Positions 44,704 through 52,791 of a DNA stretch of 64,000 bases are shown one piece after another (the first letter of the stretch is position 1; every line of letters begins with the position of its first letter). Position numbers and translations under genes: made by a program. The stretch is from Polyangiaceae bacterium (GTDB taxonomy: Bacteria; Myxococcota_A; Polyangia; Polyangiales; Polyangiaceae). Below the pieces are notes generated by a model, which was not told where the DNA came from, searched no databases, and was given only the letters and a program-made list of their open reading frames with translations. The stretch lies in assembly GCA_013361525.1 (NCBI GenBank), contig JABFXY010000024.1:124001-188000 (forward strand), read 5' to 3'.

Positions 44704-45387
44704 TTGAAACTCTACGATTTCCCCTGGGGGCCATATCCATTGCGAATCAGCATCTACCTCGCGGAAAAGGGCCTCTCCGATGTCGAAGTGCTCAAGCTCG
44801 AGCCACCCCTCGACAAGAAGGATTGGCCGCCGCCGTTTCTGAAAGCGCTCACGCCCGCCGGCTCCCTCCCGATCGTCGTGGACGACGATGGCACCGTGAT
44901 CGGACAGTCACTGGCAATCCTCGAGTATCTCGAAGAGACCAAGCCCGGCCCCGACATGCTCGGCGCCACGCCTCGGATGCGCGCGCGGACGCGAGAGATG
45001 GTGGCGGTGTTCGACGAAGCGATCGCCTTTTTCGGTTTGTGGTCTCGGCACGGCAGCGATTTGAACGAGGGCATCATCAAGAAGAGCCACGATGCGGCTG
45101 CGATTGGAGCCGAACGTTATGGCCAGAAGCTCCGGATCGCCGAGCGCATGACGGGGGATAGTCCCTTCTTGACCGGTGACGAGGTCACCATCGCCGACTG
45201 CGTCGCAATGGCAACCCTACAATTCACGCGACAGTTCTATGGTGTGCCAATCCCCGCGGACTGCCCGAGGCTCGCAGCCTGGTACGAGCGATTCTCCAAG
45301 CGCGCGAGCGCGCCGGCGCCGAAGTTCCCGGAGGACCAGCTGGCGCTGGCCTATGGCCTCCCGGAGCAAACCGGGATCACGATCTAG
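44704..45387 (+). CDS. Glutathione S-transferase family protein
   Basis: 227 residues from TTG 44704, supported by GGAGGAGGCGAC immediately upstream. N-terminal thioredoxin-like domain (LYDFPWGPYPLRISIYLAEK, TPAGSLPIVVDDDGTVIGQS, ILEYLEET) and C-terminal helical domain (LTGDEVTIADCVAMATLQF, RLAAWYERFSKR). The residue pattern fits the Nu/Ure2p-like or zeta-like bacterial GSTs; substrate unknown. It is convergent with dabA (9 bp gap). Confidence 0.88.
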   Translation: MKLYDFPWGPYPLRISIYLAEKGLSDVEVLKLEPPLDKKDWPPPFLKALTPAGSLPIVVDDDGTVIGQSLAILEYLEETKPGPDMLGATPRMRARTREMVAVFDEAIAFFGLWSRHGSDLNEGIIKKSHDAAAIGAERYGQKLRIAERMTGDSPFLTGDEVTIADCVAMATLQFTRQFYGVPIPADCPRLAAWYERFSKRASAPAPKFPEDQLALAYGLPEQTGITI

Positions 45388-45396
45388 GGTCTTGCG

Positions 45397-47859
45397 TCAC
45401 AGCGGAGCCGCGCTCCACGTTGCAATCCTTCGCTGCAGGACTGCGCGCTCAGCGACGTCGATCTGGAACAAGTGGAGCCACTCGTTCTCGATGAGCTCGC
45501 GCACCTTGGCGTGTTTCTCGAGGACGCGATCGATGGCCGGGCGCGGCGCTTCGATGAAAGCACTGAGCCTCAGCGGCGCGTGCATCCAGTGCTCGCCGTC
45601 GTTGAGGGATTGGAATGACAGCCCAATGCGAAGGTCGCCGCCGTTGCCCTCGAAGACACCGAGGTGCCCGCCCACGACGTTATGGAGGACCTTGTTTCCG
45701 CTGCCGTAGCGCCGATTGTCGACCGTCGACGCGTAATATTGGAGGTTGATCCAGTGGGTGACGACCAGCGGCCCCGTCATGATCGCCTCGAGGATCGCGA
45801 AGTCCTTGTCCTGATCGACGCGGTAGTCGTGTAGGAACACGCGCCCCGCCAGATCGAGCTTCCGCGTCCGTTCCCTCGGAGCAACGATGAAGCTCGCATT
45901 GCCCGCGAGCCCCCATTCGGGACGCGTCTGGGCCCAGTCCAAGGAGCGTCCGATGACCGCTGTACGAAGCTCGGTGTCCGAAAGCTCGCCGAGACCGAGC
46001 TTGGGTGAGCGCTCACGCCGTGCCGCGATGCTCGCGCGATCGAGCTTCGCGCGCAGGTCGGCGAGCTCGTTCGCGTGCGTCGAAGAGATGGCGCTTTCGT
46101 CGAACAGCGCCACGTCGTCGGTCGTGGTGTTGTGAAGGCCGGCCACGAATTTGGTGGTCTCGGGAATGCGGATGCCGCGCGAGGCGAGACCGGCGCGAAC
46201 TTCGTCGTCGTTGAGGAGCGCCACGGCGGCTCGCGCGTTCACTTCACCCGTTTGACCACAACACGCACCGCAATCGAGGCCTGCGGCGTAAGGATTGTTG
46301 CGCGTAGCGGCCCCATGCCCGACGAGCGCGACGAGAGGCGCGAAGCCTCGCGTCAGGCTCATCACCCGAAGCATGCCCTCCGCGAGCTGGCAGCGATCCT
46401 CGAGGGACAGCGGCGAACCGTCGACCTTGCTCGTGAGTCGCGGCGTACGCGCCGTTTCCTCGCGCGGGCGGAGGCCTGCGTGCTCGTGCTCGGCTGCGTG
46501 TCGCGACTTGCGGGCGAACGATTCGCCGAACACGTCCGCCGCAAAAAAAAGCCCCATCGCATCGACGAACGCGAAGCTCGATAGGGCGGTGGACTTGAAC
46601 GCCTTCCACGCCTGAGCGGTTTGCAGGCGCGCCCTTCGTTTCGTCTCGAGGCCCTTGCGCACACCGGTGTCGGTGACGCGAAACTTCGGCGCGAACAGCC
46701 CTGGCAGCTGTGGATGCGCGTGTTCGGCGGCGAGCGGTGCGTACTCGACGGGCAAACCAAAGAAGCCCGCGCAGCCCAGCGTCTGGACGTCTTGCCCCTG
46801 GGACTCGAGAGCGCGCCGAAAGACCTCGGAGCGAACATCGAGACAGAAGGCCGCTTGAACGGTCGCCGTCGTCGGGCGCGTAGCCTCGAAGCCCGCGGGC
46901 AATTGCGCGCGCACCTGAGATGACCACGCGATCTCGGCGGCCCTTTGGAGGATCCAGTCGTCGGCGCGCGCCACTTGCGCGGCACGATCGAGCAGGGGCC
47001 AGCTCGCCATCGCTTGCTGCCACTCCGCGCGGAGCTCTGCGCTACCTGCGCGAAGAAGGATCCACTCCCAGCCGAGGCGAATCGCGAGCAGCTCGACGAT
47101 GTTGTTGTCGTCTCCACCATCGAGACGCGCCATCCAGCGGCGGTACGCGCACCACGACGCCCACCCGTTGATGTCGAGTAGAAGCGCCCAAAGATAGTTT
47201 TCGAGCTTGTCGGCGGGCACGGCGAGCTCTTCCAATGCGACGCGCGTCATCTCGTCCGCGGTCTTCGGCAGCGCCGCCGCAGTATGGCGATACCCGGTCA
47301 GTCCCATGAACAGGTTTGGGCCTCGATCGCCCTGCGCCCCTTCTCGCCAGCTCGCGTAGAGGCCGCCCTTTCGGACGGGTCCTATCTGCGCCTGGCCATC
47401 GTCGAAGTATGCAGCGCTGAACCGACTCACCCTCTCGACGATGAATTCTCGCCACGAGACCTCGAGATCGTCGGAGGCGCGCGCGTCCATCACGTCGACG
47501 ACCAGCGGCCGCCGAGGAAGTGTGGGCTCGGGGATCCAAAAGAGCGCGGTCAGCTCGTCTTCCGTCGCGTTGGACCCGCTCTCGGCGATCGCTTCGCGCA
47601 CGTGCTCGGGGCGAAGCCGTCCCTCACGCCACTCCTGGGCGTACCACGCGCGCGGGATGAGCAAGCGCGCGCCCGACAGCGACGCGAGCTCGCCGGCGAG
47701 CCGAGGAAGCGGCTTGTCGGTGCACGTCCAGAAGGGATTCACCGCGATGAAGCGATCGAGCGGCCACGTCGGCGCGATGCGAGCGCATGCGCGGTCGATG
47801 GCTTCGTTCAGATCGGTCGATGTCGGATCCTGCGACACGAAGGGCGCCAAAATATTCAA
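45397..47859 (-). CDS. dabA: DabA, inorganic-carbon-uptake (DUF2309) subunit
   Basis: 820 residues. The start is set at TTG 47859, where TTGA overlaps the dabB stop; GTG 47838 is an alternative. The N terminus (PLDRFIAVNPFWTCTDKPLP) is typical of DUF2309/DabA. DabA is a peripheral beta-carbonic-anhydrase-like subunit with zinc ligands at Cys339 and Asp341 (FCLDVRSE), His515 (VGHGAATRNNPYAAG) and Cys530 (LDCGACCGQ). Their spacing equals that published for Halothiobacillus DabA2 (C351, D353, H524, C539). With DabB it takes up and hydrates CO2 at the cell membrane. The C-terminal domain ends GLSFQSLND..HMHAPLRL.. around the usual DabA end. It is unusual in a presumed heterotrophic myxobacterium. 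Confidence 0.92.
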   Translation of the reverse strand: MNILAPFVSQDPTSTDLNEAIDRACARIAPTWPLDRFIAVNPFWTCTDKPLPRLAGELASLSGARLLIPRAWYAQEWREGRLRPEHVREAIAESGSNATEDELTALFWIPEPTLPRRPLVVDVMDARASDDLEVSWREFIVERVSRFSAAYFDDGQAQIGPVRKGGLYASWREGAQGDRGPNLFMGLTGYRHTAAALPKTADEMTRVALEELAVPADKLENYLWALLLDINGWASWCAYRRWMARLDGGDDNNIVELLAIRLGWEWILLRAGSAELRAEWQQAMASWPLLDRAAQVARADDWILQRAAEIAWSSQVRAQLPAGFEATRPTTATVQAAFCLDVRSEVFRRALESQGQDVQTLGCAGFFGLPVEYAPLAAEHAHPQLPGLFAPKFRVTDTGVRKGLETKRRARLQTAQAWKAFKSTALSSFAFVDAMGLFFAADVFGESFARKSRHAAEHEHAGLRPREETARTPRLTSKVDGSPLSLEDRCQLAEGMLRVMSLTRGFAPLVALVGHGAATRNNPYAAGLDCGACCGQTGEVNARAAVALLNDDEVRAGLASRGIRIPETTKFVAGLHNTTTDDVALFDESAISSTHANELADLRAKLDRASIAARRERSPKLGLGELSDTELRTAVIGRSLDWAQTRPEWGLAGNASFIVAPRERTRKLDLAGRVFLHDYRVDQDKDFAILEAIMTGPLVVTHWINLQYYASTVDNRRYGSGNKVLHNVVGGHLGVFEGNGGDLRIGLSFQSLNDGEHWMHAPLRLSAFIEAPRPAIDRVLEKHAKVRELIENEWLHLFQIDVAERAVLQRRIATWSAAPL

Positions 47860-49463
47860 AATATACGGGACTGTCGAGTCGGACGGGCGCTCGTGGTCGG
47901 CCTCACCGCGGCGGCTCGTTCGAGGAGCGGCGGCCACAAGCGGAACGTCACGCGCGTGAACCAATCGTCGAGGTAGAGCCCGCTGTGGACATACGGCTGG
48001 AGCAAACGCGCCAGTAGCCCGTTCGGCGATGCTTGCAGAACCGTTTGCACGAGGAAGAGCAACACGAGCCCACCGAGGACGATCCACCAGCGCAGGTCGA
48101 GCGCCGGCCCCGGATGCATCTCGGGGATCAGGTTCTCGAACGCTGCGTGGCCGACGTAATAGGCGATGGTCGCGCCCACGGTGAGGACGACCGCGCGGAT
48201 GAATGCGCGCGCTCCGGCGGCCACGGCTTTGCCGAACATGGGAACGAAGCTCAAGACGAGCGCGAGCGTGAGTGTGCGCATCGGCGGCGAAACGTGCAGC
48301 GAGTAGCGGGTGGACGCCGTCCAGAGGCCCGCGGCGACGGTACCCATCAAGCTGACGGCGATCAGGGTGGCGAGAATCGACTTTCGCGGGTGCACGAGCG
48401 ACGTGCCTCGCCACGTCTCGACCACGTTGCCCGAGGTCAAGAAACAATGCGCCTTGTAGAACGAGTGCGCGAGGAGGTGCAGCAGCGCCAAGTGCCACAC
48501 GCCGAGACCGCACTGCACGAGCATGAAGCCCATCTGCGCGATGGTCGACCACGCGAGCACCAGCTTGATGCTCATGCGCGTCATCATCACCAGCGAGCCG
48601 AGCAGCGCCGTCACCAGGCCCACGCCGAGCAGCACGTCCTGCGCGATCGTGGCATGCGCCATGAGCGGGCTCAGCCTGATCATCACGAAGCCACCGATGT
48701 TCACGACCCCTGCATGAAGCAGCGCGGAGACCGGCGTCGGCGCCTCCATCACTTGCAACATCCAACCGTGGAACGGAAGCTGCGCGGTCTTCAGGAGCAC
48801 GCCGAGGACGAGCAGCACCGTCGCGAGTTGGAGGGGCGGCGAGAGCGGTCCGGTCAAGTGATCGGCGTAGCTGTTCAACGCGTCGATGCGCAGAGAGCCT
48901 GCCTCGGTCGACATGACCGCGAGCGATCCGAGGAAGCACAAGTCCGCGACACGGCCGAGGAGGAACTTCTTGTGCGCGACGATGATGGCCTGGCGGCGTG
49001 TTCGATAAAAGATGAGGAGCTGGTGAAGGAAAACGCCGGTCGCGATCCAACCGGCGATGAGCGATACGAGGTGGTTCGAGATCACCAAGATCGTGACCGA
49101 AGCGATGGTCATGAGCAGCGATCGCGCGTATCGGTCCAGCCCGCGCTCGCCGGCGAGATACGTCTGCGAGTAGCGCACGACGACGACCGCGAGCGTGCTG
49201 ACGAGGATCAGCATCGCGCTCGAGACGACGTCGAGCTGCACGAGGCGGAAGATCCTCGACTCGCCCGCCGGATAGCCGAGCAGCGAGACGATCGCCTGCA
49301 GTAGGACGGCCAACCCGGAGAGCCCCGCCGTCAGCGACGTCGCGAAGATCGGGACGCGGAACGGAGCTCGCTCCGATACGAAGATGTTGCCGATGATGAG
49401 AATCGTCGGGACGAGCGAAGCAAGGACCAGCGGCGCCAGCTGCAACACGTCACGGGAGGTCAT
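47856..49463 (-). CDS. dabB: DabB, membrane subunit of inorganic-carbon uptake (NuoL/MrpA-like)
   Basis: 535 residues, highly hydrophobic with about 14 predicted transmembrane segments (for example LVLASLVPTILIIGNIFV, ALFGSLVMMTRMSIKLVLAW-like TALLGSLVMMTRMSIKL). It belongs to the proton-conducting NuoL/NuoN/MrpA family: HHQLLIFYRTRRQ-like FLHQLLIFYRTRRQAI, LLKTAQLPFHGWMLQVME, PTPVSALLHAGVVNIGGFVM and HLLAHSFYKAHCFLTSG. The Lys and His proton-channel residues are present. In DAB systems this subunit couples proton flow to CO2 hydration by DabA. It is followed by dabA with a TTGA stop/start overlap. A palindrome lies about 108 bp upstream. Confidence 0.92.
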   Translation of the reverse strand: MTSRDVLQLAPLVLASLVPTILIIGNIFVSERAPFRVPIFATSLTAGLSGLAVLLQAIVSLLGYPAGESRIFRLVQLDVVSSAMLILVSTLAVVVVRYSQTYLAGERGLDRYARSLLMTIASVTILVISNHLVSLIAGWIATGVFLHQLLIFYRTRRQAIIVAHKKFLLGRVADLCFLGSLAVMSTEAGSLRIDALNSYADHLTGPLSPPLQLATVLLVLGVLLKTAQLPFHGWMLQVMEAPTPVSALLHAGVVNIGGFVMIRLSPLMAHATIAQDVLLGVGLVTALLGSLVMMTRMSIKLVLAWSTIAQMGFMLVQCGLGVWHLALLHLLAHSFYKAHCFLTSGNVVETWRGTSLVHPRKSILATLIAVSLMGTVAAGLWTASTRYSLHVSPPMRTLTLALVLSFVPMFGKAVAAGARAFIRAVVLTVGATIAYYVGHAAFENLIPEMHPGPALDLRWWIVLGGLVLLFLVQTVLQASPNGLLARLLQPYVHSGLYLDDWFTRVTFRLWPPLLERAAAVRPTTSARPTRQSRIF

Positions 49464-49570
49464 GCATCAAGTCCTTTCGCCCCCGGGGAAATCAAACTGA
49501 AGCGCGACAGACGACTCGTCACGAACGTGAGCTGCTCGATGCTCTTACTTCTGCAGGATTTTGGGGCGAT

Positions 49571-49589
49571 TTGGTCCCAGCGGGATCAA
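49571..49589. promoter_or_regulatory. Palindrome upstream of dabB, operator-like
   Basis: TTGGTCCC-AGC-GGGATCAA is a 19-bp inverted repeat matching at 7 of 8 positions on either side of a 3-bp spacer. It lies about 108 bp before the dabB start and 33 bp before the end of the small ORF after lysR. Its symmetry and place suggest a binding site for the adjacent LysR regulator. The site does not show a clean T-N11-A LysR box, so another regulator is possible. Confidence 0.4.
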
Positions 49590-49621
49590 ACGAGTAGCAC
49601 GGCTTCGGGTGACGACGTCGC

Positions 49622-49681
49622 TCAATTTTCGCGCTTGTCCACCGCGTCTCGAACGCGCTTCAGCGCGTCTTCGATCTCCAT
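49622..49681 (-). CDS. 19-residue ORF overlapping the lysR stop
   Basis: Reads MEIEDALKRVRDAVDKREN, an amphipathic acidic/basic helix, starting on the last base of the lysR stop codon (TGATG overlap) and ending at TGA 49624-49622. Such coupling can be real or incidental. No homology is recognised. It could be a decayed remnant of a larger gene between lysR and dabB. Confidence 0.3.
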   Translation of the reverse strand: MEIEDALKRVRDAVDKREN

Positions 49682-50595
49682 CACGGAGGGTCGAACCCGA
49701 GGTTCTTCGCGGCAGCCGCGAGACCATCCAGAAACAGCCGAACCCGCGGTGGAGCTTTGCGTGTGGGCAACAATGCATGGAGCGTCAACTTCCGCGAGCT
49801 CCAGGCAGGGCAGACGTGACGAAGCCGTCCTGCTGCGAGGTCTTCACGGACGACGTGCAGCGGCAGGAGCCCAAAGCCGGCTCCTGCGATCAGGAGGTCA
49901 CGCAGGCCCACGACGTTGTTCGCCGACACTGCGATCGTGACGCTCACCTGTGCCTTCCCGCCCTCGGGCGAACGCAGCGACAGGGACGAACGAACCGGCA
50001 ACCCCGAGTGAACGACCCACGGGGCGCCTCCGAGCTCCTTCGGCGTCCGCGCCTCGCCTCGTTCATCCGTCACGGACGGACTGGCGACGACGATCTCGGG
50101 CTCGGATGCGAGGCGACGGACGATGAGGCTCGACTCGGCGATCGAGCCGAGACGTAGAGCGACGTCGAAGCCCTCGGCGACGAGGTCATGAACGGCGTCG
50201 TCGAACACGAGATCGATCTTCAAGGCTGCGTGCCGCCGGGTGAGCGTCGCAGCGATCGGTGCAACCATCGCGGACAGGGAAGGGTCGAACGGCAGCGTCA
50301 CCCGGAGCTTGCCGGTCGGGGCATTGCGGTGGCCCTCGACGACCTGCTCGAGAGACCGCACGGACGCGAGCACCTCCTTTGCCGCGTCGAGCACCTGCTC
50401 GCCGACCTGGGTGAGGTGGAGCCGTCTCGTGCTGCGCTCCATGAGGCGAACGCCACATCGCTCTTCGAGCGTACGCACGTGCTGGCTCACGACGCTCTTC
50501 GCGAGACCGAGGTTTCGGGCTGCGCCGGTGAACGATCCGACGTCGGCGACGGCGACGAAAACGGGAAGGAGCGGCCAATCACGAGGCGCGAACAC
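49681..50595 (-). CDS. LysR-family transcriptional regulator
   Basis: 304 residues from GTG 50595. N-terminal winged HTH (FVAVADVGSFTGAARNLGLA, KSVVSQHVRTLEERCGVRLM). Substrate-binding domain from about residue 90 (LRVTLPFDPSLSAM, DLVAEGFDVALRLGSIAESS). The sequence is closer to the AaeR/CrgA-like LysR group than to CbbR. It lies upstream of dabB on the same strand (with a 217-bp gap holding a 19-residue ORF and a palindrome) and divergently from a tandem SnoaL-like lipoprotein. A palindrome CGAACACTGTTCG (50589-50601) overlaps its start codon and could be an autoregulatory site. Confidence 0.9.
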   Translation of the reverse strand: MFAPRDWPLLPVFVAVADVGSFTGAARNLGLAKSVVSQHVRTLEERCGVRLMERSTRRLHLTQVGEQVLDAAKEVLASVRSLEQVVEGHRNAPTGKLRVTLPFDPSLSAMVAPIAATLTRRHAALKIDLVFDDAVHDLVAEGFDVALRLGSIAESSLIVRRLASEPEIVVASPSVTDERGEARTPKELGGAPWVVHSGLPVRSSLSLRSPEGGKAQVSVTIAVSANNVVGLRDLLIAGAGFGLLPLHVVREDLAAGRLRHVCPAWSSRKLTLHALLPTRKAPPRVRLFLDGLAAAAKNLGFDPP

Positions 50596-50671
50596 TGTTC
50601 GACGCTACCGCACAGTGAGTTCGATGTGAGGCGGATTGTTCGGTCGCCCGCGCGTCGTCATCTTGTGGTGC

Positions 50672-51547
50672 ATGACCAACGTGCGCCCCGCCTCGTTCGC
50701 GGTCGCCCTGATGCTCGCCATCGCGGGCTGCGGCACCACCTCCACCCAGGCGGACAAGGAAACGTCGACCATGACCACGAACCAGACAAGCCCGAAGCAC
50801 CAAGCCCGGGAGCTCCTCGAGGCCATCGAGACGGGCGAGAGCGGCCCGGTGGCCGTCATCAATCCCGACAAATACATCCAGCACAACCTCGGAGCGAAGG
50901 ACGGGCTAGCGGGCTTCGGGGAGCTTCTTGCGCAGCTACCGAAGGGCTCGGCTCGCGTGAACACCGTGCGCGTCTTCCAGGACGGCGACTTCGTGTTCGC
51001 CCACACCGATTACGACTTCTTCGGCCCCAAGATCGGGTTCGACGTCTTCCGGTTCGAGCACGGAAAGATCGTCGAACATTGGGACAACCTTCAGGAGAAG
51101 CCCGCGAGCGCGAATCCGAGTCGGCACACGATGACGGACGGGCCGACGGAGGCGAAGGACCTCGAAAAGACGGAGGCGAACAAGGCTCTCGTCAACGCAT
51201 TCGTCGATGACATCCTCGTCAACGGCCGAATGGAGAAGCTCGCCGGCTACATCGACGGCGACGAGTACATCCAGCACAACCCACAGATCGCCGACGGCCT
51301 GGCGGGACTACGCGCTGCGCTCGAGGCCATGGCCGCGCAAGGCATCACGCTCAAGTACGACCGCATCCATCGCGTGCTCGGCGAAGGAAACTTCGTGCTC
51401 GTCGCCAGCGAGGGCTCGTTCGGTGGGAAGCCGACGGCCTTCTACGACCTCTTCCGCGTGGACAACGGGAAAATCGCGGAGCACTGGGACACGCTCGAGA
51501 CCATCCCGCCGAAGGACCAGTGGAAGAACGACAACGGGAAGTTCTGA
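50672..51547 (+). CDS. Lipoprotein with two SnoaL-like domains
   Basis: 291 residues from ATG 50672, chosen for the lipoprotein signal MTNVRPASFAVALMLAIAGC (Cys20). Two NTF2/SnoaL-like repeats follow: residues about 50-150 (PDKYIQHNLGAKDGLAGFGE, VRVFQDGDFVFAHTDYDFFG, DVFRFEHGKIVEHWDNLQE) and about 165-285 (GDEYIQHNPQIADGLAGLRA, HRVLGEGNFVLVASEGSFGG, LFRVDNGKIAEHWDTLE). Both halves match the predicted SnoaL-like polyketide cyclase family, so the gene arose by internal duplication. It is divergent from the LysR gene (76 bp), a classic regulator-target arrangement. Confidence 0.88.
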   Translation: MTNVRPASFAVALMLAIAGCGTTSTQADKETSTMTTNQTSPKHQARELLEAIETGESGPVAVINPDKYIQHNLGAKDGLAGFGELLAQLPKGSARVNTVRVFQDGDFVFAHTDYDFFGPKIGFDVFRFEHGKIVEHWDNLQEKPASANPSRHTMTDGPTEAKDLEKTEANKALVNAFVDDILVNGRMEKLAGYIDGDEYIQHNPQIADGLAGLRAALEAMAAQGITLKYDRIHRVLGEGNFVLVASEGSFGGKPTAFYDLFRVDNGKIAEHWDTLETIPPKDQWKNDNGKF

Positions 51548-51570
51548 GGCGGCGCAGAAGTCGCGCGCGT

Positions 51571-51660
51571 TGGCGGAGGAGGAGAGATTCGAACTCCCGG
51601 ACCCCGTAAAGGGTCGGCGGTTTTCAAAACCGCTGCCATCGACCACTCGGCCACTCCTCC
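51571..51660 (-). tRNA. tRNA-Ser (anticodon TGA)
   Basis: 90 nt including an encoded CCA. On the minus strand the acceptor arms GGAGGAG and CTCCTCC pair. The anticodon arm is GCGGTTTTGAAAACCGC with anticodon TGA at 51626-51624, and the T arm is GGGAGTTCGAATCTCTC. The long variable arm between anticodon and T arms is typical of class II tRNA-Ser. It is flanked by SnoaL-like genes. Confidence 0.95.
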
Positions 51661-51712
51661 GGGTGAGGCGCCGCGAACCCTACCACCGTTCGCGGCGCGA
51701 GCACGAGCACGC

Positions 51713-52192
51713 TCAGCGCTTGGCGATGAAGCTCGTCAGGAGCTGGTCGGTCTGTGCTTGGACCTTCTTTCGGAAGAACGACGTCCAGCCGAGGAGCAAC
51801 CCGACAGGGCCGAACGCTTGTCGGGCCCAACGGGGAAAGTCGAACGTGTCGACGTGGCGAACGATGCGGCCGTTTTCGATTTCGAAACGGGCGTCGATGA
51901 CGTTGTGCACCTTTCGACCGGTGCGGACGAAGGTGTACCAGGCTTCCCAATGGGCTTTGCCGCCCCGCGCGTCCCCCTCGACCCCACCCACCTCGATGGT
52001 GAAGTCCGCGCCCGCTCGAGCACACAGCATGCGCCACATGTTGCGGGCACGTTCACCGCGCAGGTCGGGGAACGCGGCGTCCGAGAAGTGAACGTCGTCC
52101 GCGTAGCATGAGCCCATCGTCTCCGCGTCGCGGCGCTGAAACGCGTCGTAGAACTTCTGAATCAGCTGCGCGTTCGCCTGCTCGGTCGACAT
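51713..52192 (-). CDS. SnoaL-like (NTF2-fold) protein
   Basis: 159 residues, ATG 52192. Pattern NAQLIQKFYDAFQRRDAETM, CYADDVHFSDAAFPDLRGER, WEAWYTFVRTGRKVHNVIDA and FEIENGRIVRHVDTFDF is the usual SnoaL-like fold. There is no signal peptide. Substrate unknown; the family includes cyclases, isomerases and proteins with no known activity. A hydrophobic region near the C terminus (AFGPVGLLLGWTSFFRKK) is unusual and may bind membrane. Confidence 0.85.
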   Translation of the reverse strand: MSTEQANAQLIQKFYDAFQRRDAETMGSCYADDVHFSDAAFPDLRGERARNMWRMLCARAGADFTIEVGGVEGDARGGKAHWEAWYTFVRTGRKVHNVIDARFEIENGRIVRHVDTFDFPRWARQAFGPVGLLLGWTSFFRKKVQAQTDQLLTSFIAKR

Positions 52193-52228
52193 GGGTGCGG
52201 AGCTTACAGCGCAACTCGGTTGCCCTGA

Positions 52229-52284
52229 TTGTTTCCCGCTCCAACGGCTCCCAGCGGGTGAGGAGCCGTTTCCGCGGGAAACAA
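52229..52284. terminator. Large imperfect hairpin after the PQPCL lipoprotein gene
   Basis: Arms 52229-52251 and 52262-52284 pair over 20 of 23 positions (TTGTTTCCCGC...GGCTCC with GGAGCC...GCGGGAAACAA) around a 10-nt loop. It lies 57 bp beyond the stop of the small lipoprotein gene and 37 bp before the upstream SnoaL-like start on the same strand. A transcription terminator is likely; a short T-rich run sits at the distal end on the minus strand. Confidence 0.55.
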
Positions 52285-52340
52285 GCGCAACCTCTGCCCC
52301 CGGCGCTCGGTGTTGATTATCGCAGCCGCATCAACCGCCG

Positions 52341-52712
52341 TCAGCGTGGCGCAAGACAAGGCTGCGGCTTGCCGCCTTCACCCGCGCCACCGCCACCGAG
52401 CGGAGCGTCGAGACAAGGCTGAGGCGCTCCACCTTGGCCCATGCCGCCGCCGCCGATCGGCGCCTCGAGACAAGGTTGCGGCTCGCCACCTTGGCCTTGG
52501 CCGCCACCGCCGGGGAGCGCGCCGAGACAGGCTTGAGGGCCGCCGCCCTCGTAGCCGCCGCCGCCGTCAGCGCCGCCGCCGCCGGGCGAATCGACGATTT
52601 CGGGGTCGCAGCCCGGAGCAGCCGTCGCAGCCCCGACGATCCCAGCAACCGCAGCCGCAATCAGTCGGGCGCGCCTGCGGAGGATCGCCGCACGATCGAT
52701 TTCGTCATCCAT
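52341..52712 (-). CDS. Small lipoprotein with four PQ(P/A)CL repeats, candidate radical-SAM substrate
   Basis: 123 residues from ATG 52712 (the longer frame adds 37 residues that overlap the divergent gene's start region). N-terminal basic/hydrophobic signal (AAILRRRARLIAAAVAGIVG, then ATAAPGC; probable lipobox Cys35). The mature part is Gly-rich with four near-identical units: PQACLGALPGGGGQGQGGE, PQPCLEAPIGGGGMGQGGA, PQPCLDAPLGGGGAGEGGK, PQPCLAPR. The Cys residues are at 62, 81, 100 and 119, spaced exactly 19. Only the PQxCLxAP core and the spacing are conserved. Starts 79 bp from the divergent radical SAM/SPASM gene, so they may share a bidirectional promoter. A modified, surface-displayed repeat peptide is inferred, not shown. 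Confidence 0.7.
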   Translation of the reverse strand: MDDEIDRAAILRRRARLIAAAVAGIVGAATAAPGCDPEIVDSPGGGGADGGGGYEGGGPQACLGALPGGGGQGQGGEPQPCLEAPIGGGGMGQGGAPQPCLDAPLGGGGAGEGGKPQPCLAPR

Positions 52713-52791
52713 AAGTTCCTCGAAGGACCTCGATCGTCGCCGTGGCACGGCGAGGCTGTCAACGGGCGGCGCGCAGCCTATCCTGTCGCCC

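Noticed and set aside
47860..49050. N-terminal 397 codons of the longest dabA frame
   Set aside because: They read through dabB in another frame. The protein before 47859 is Arg/Pro-rich, and the DabA family start and the TTGA overlap place the real start at or just after 47859.
48033..49304. 423-codon plus-strand frame opposite dabB
   Set aside because: His/Arg/Glu-rich complement of a transmembrane gene, with no domain; shadow.
49571..49589. Canonical LysR T-N11-A box
   Set aside because: No pair of T and A at the required spacing fits cleanly in the palindrome, so it is reported only as operator-like.
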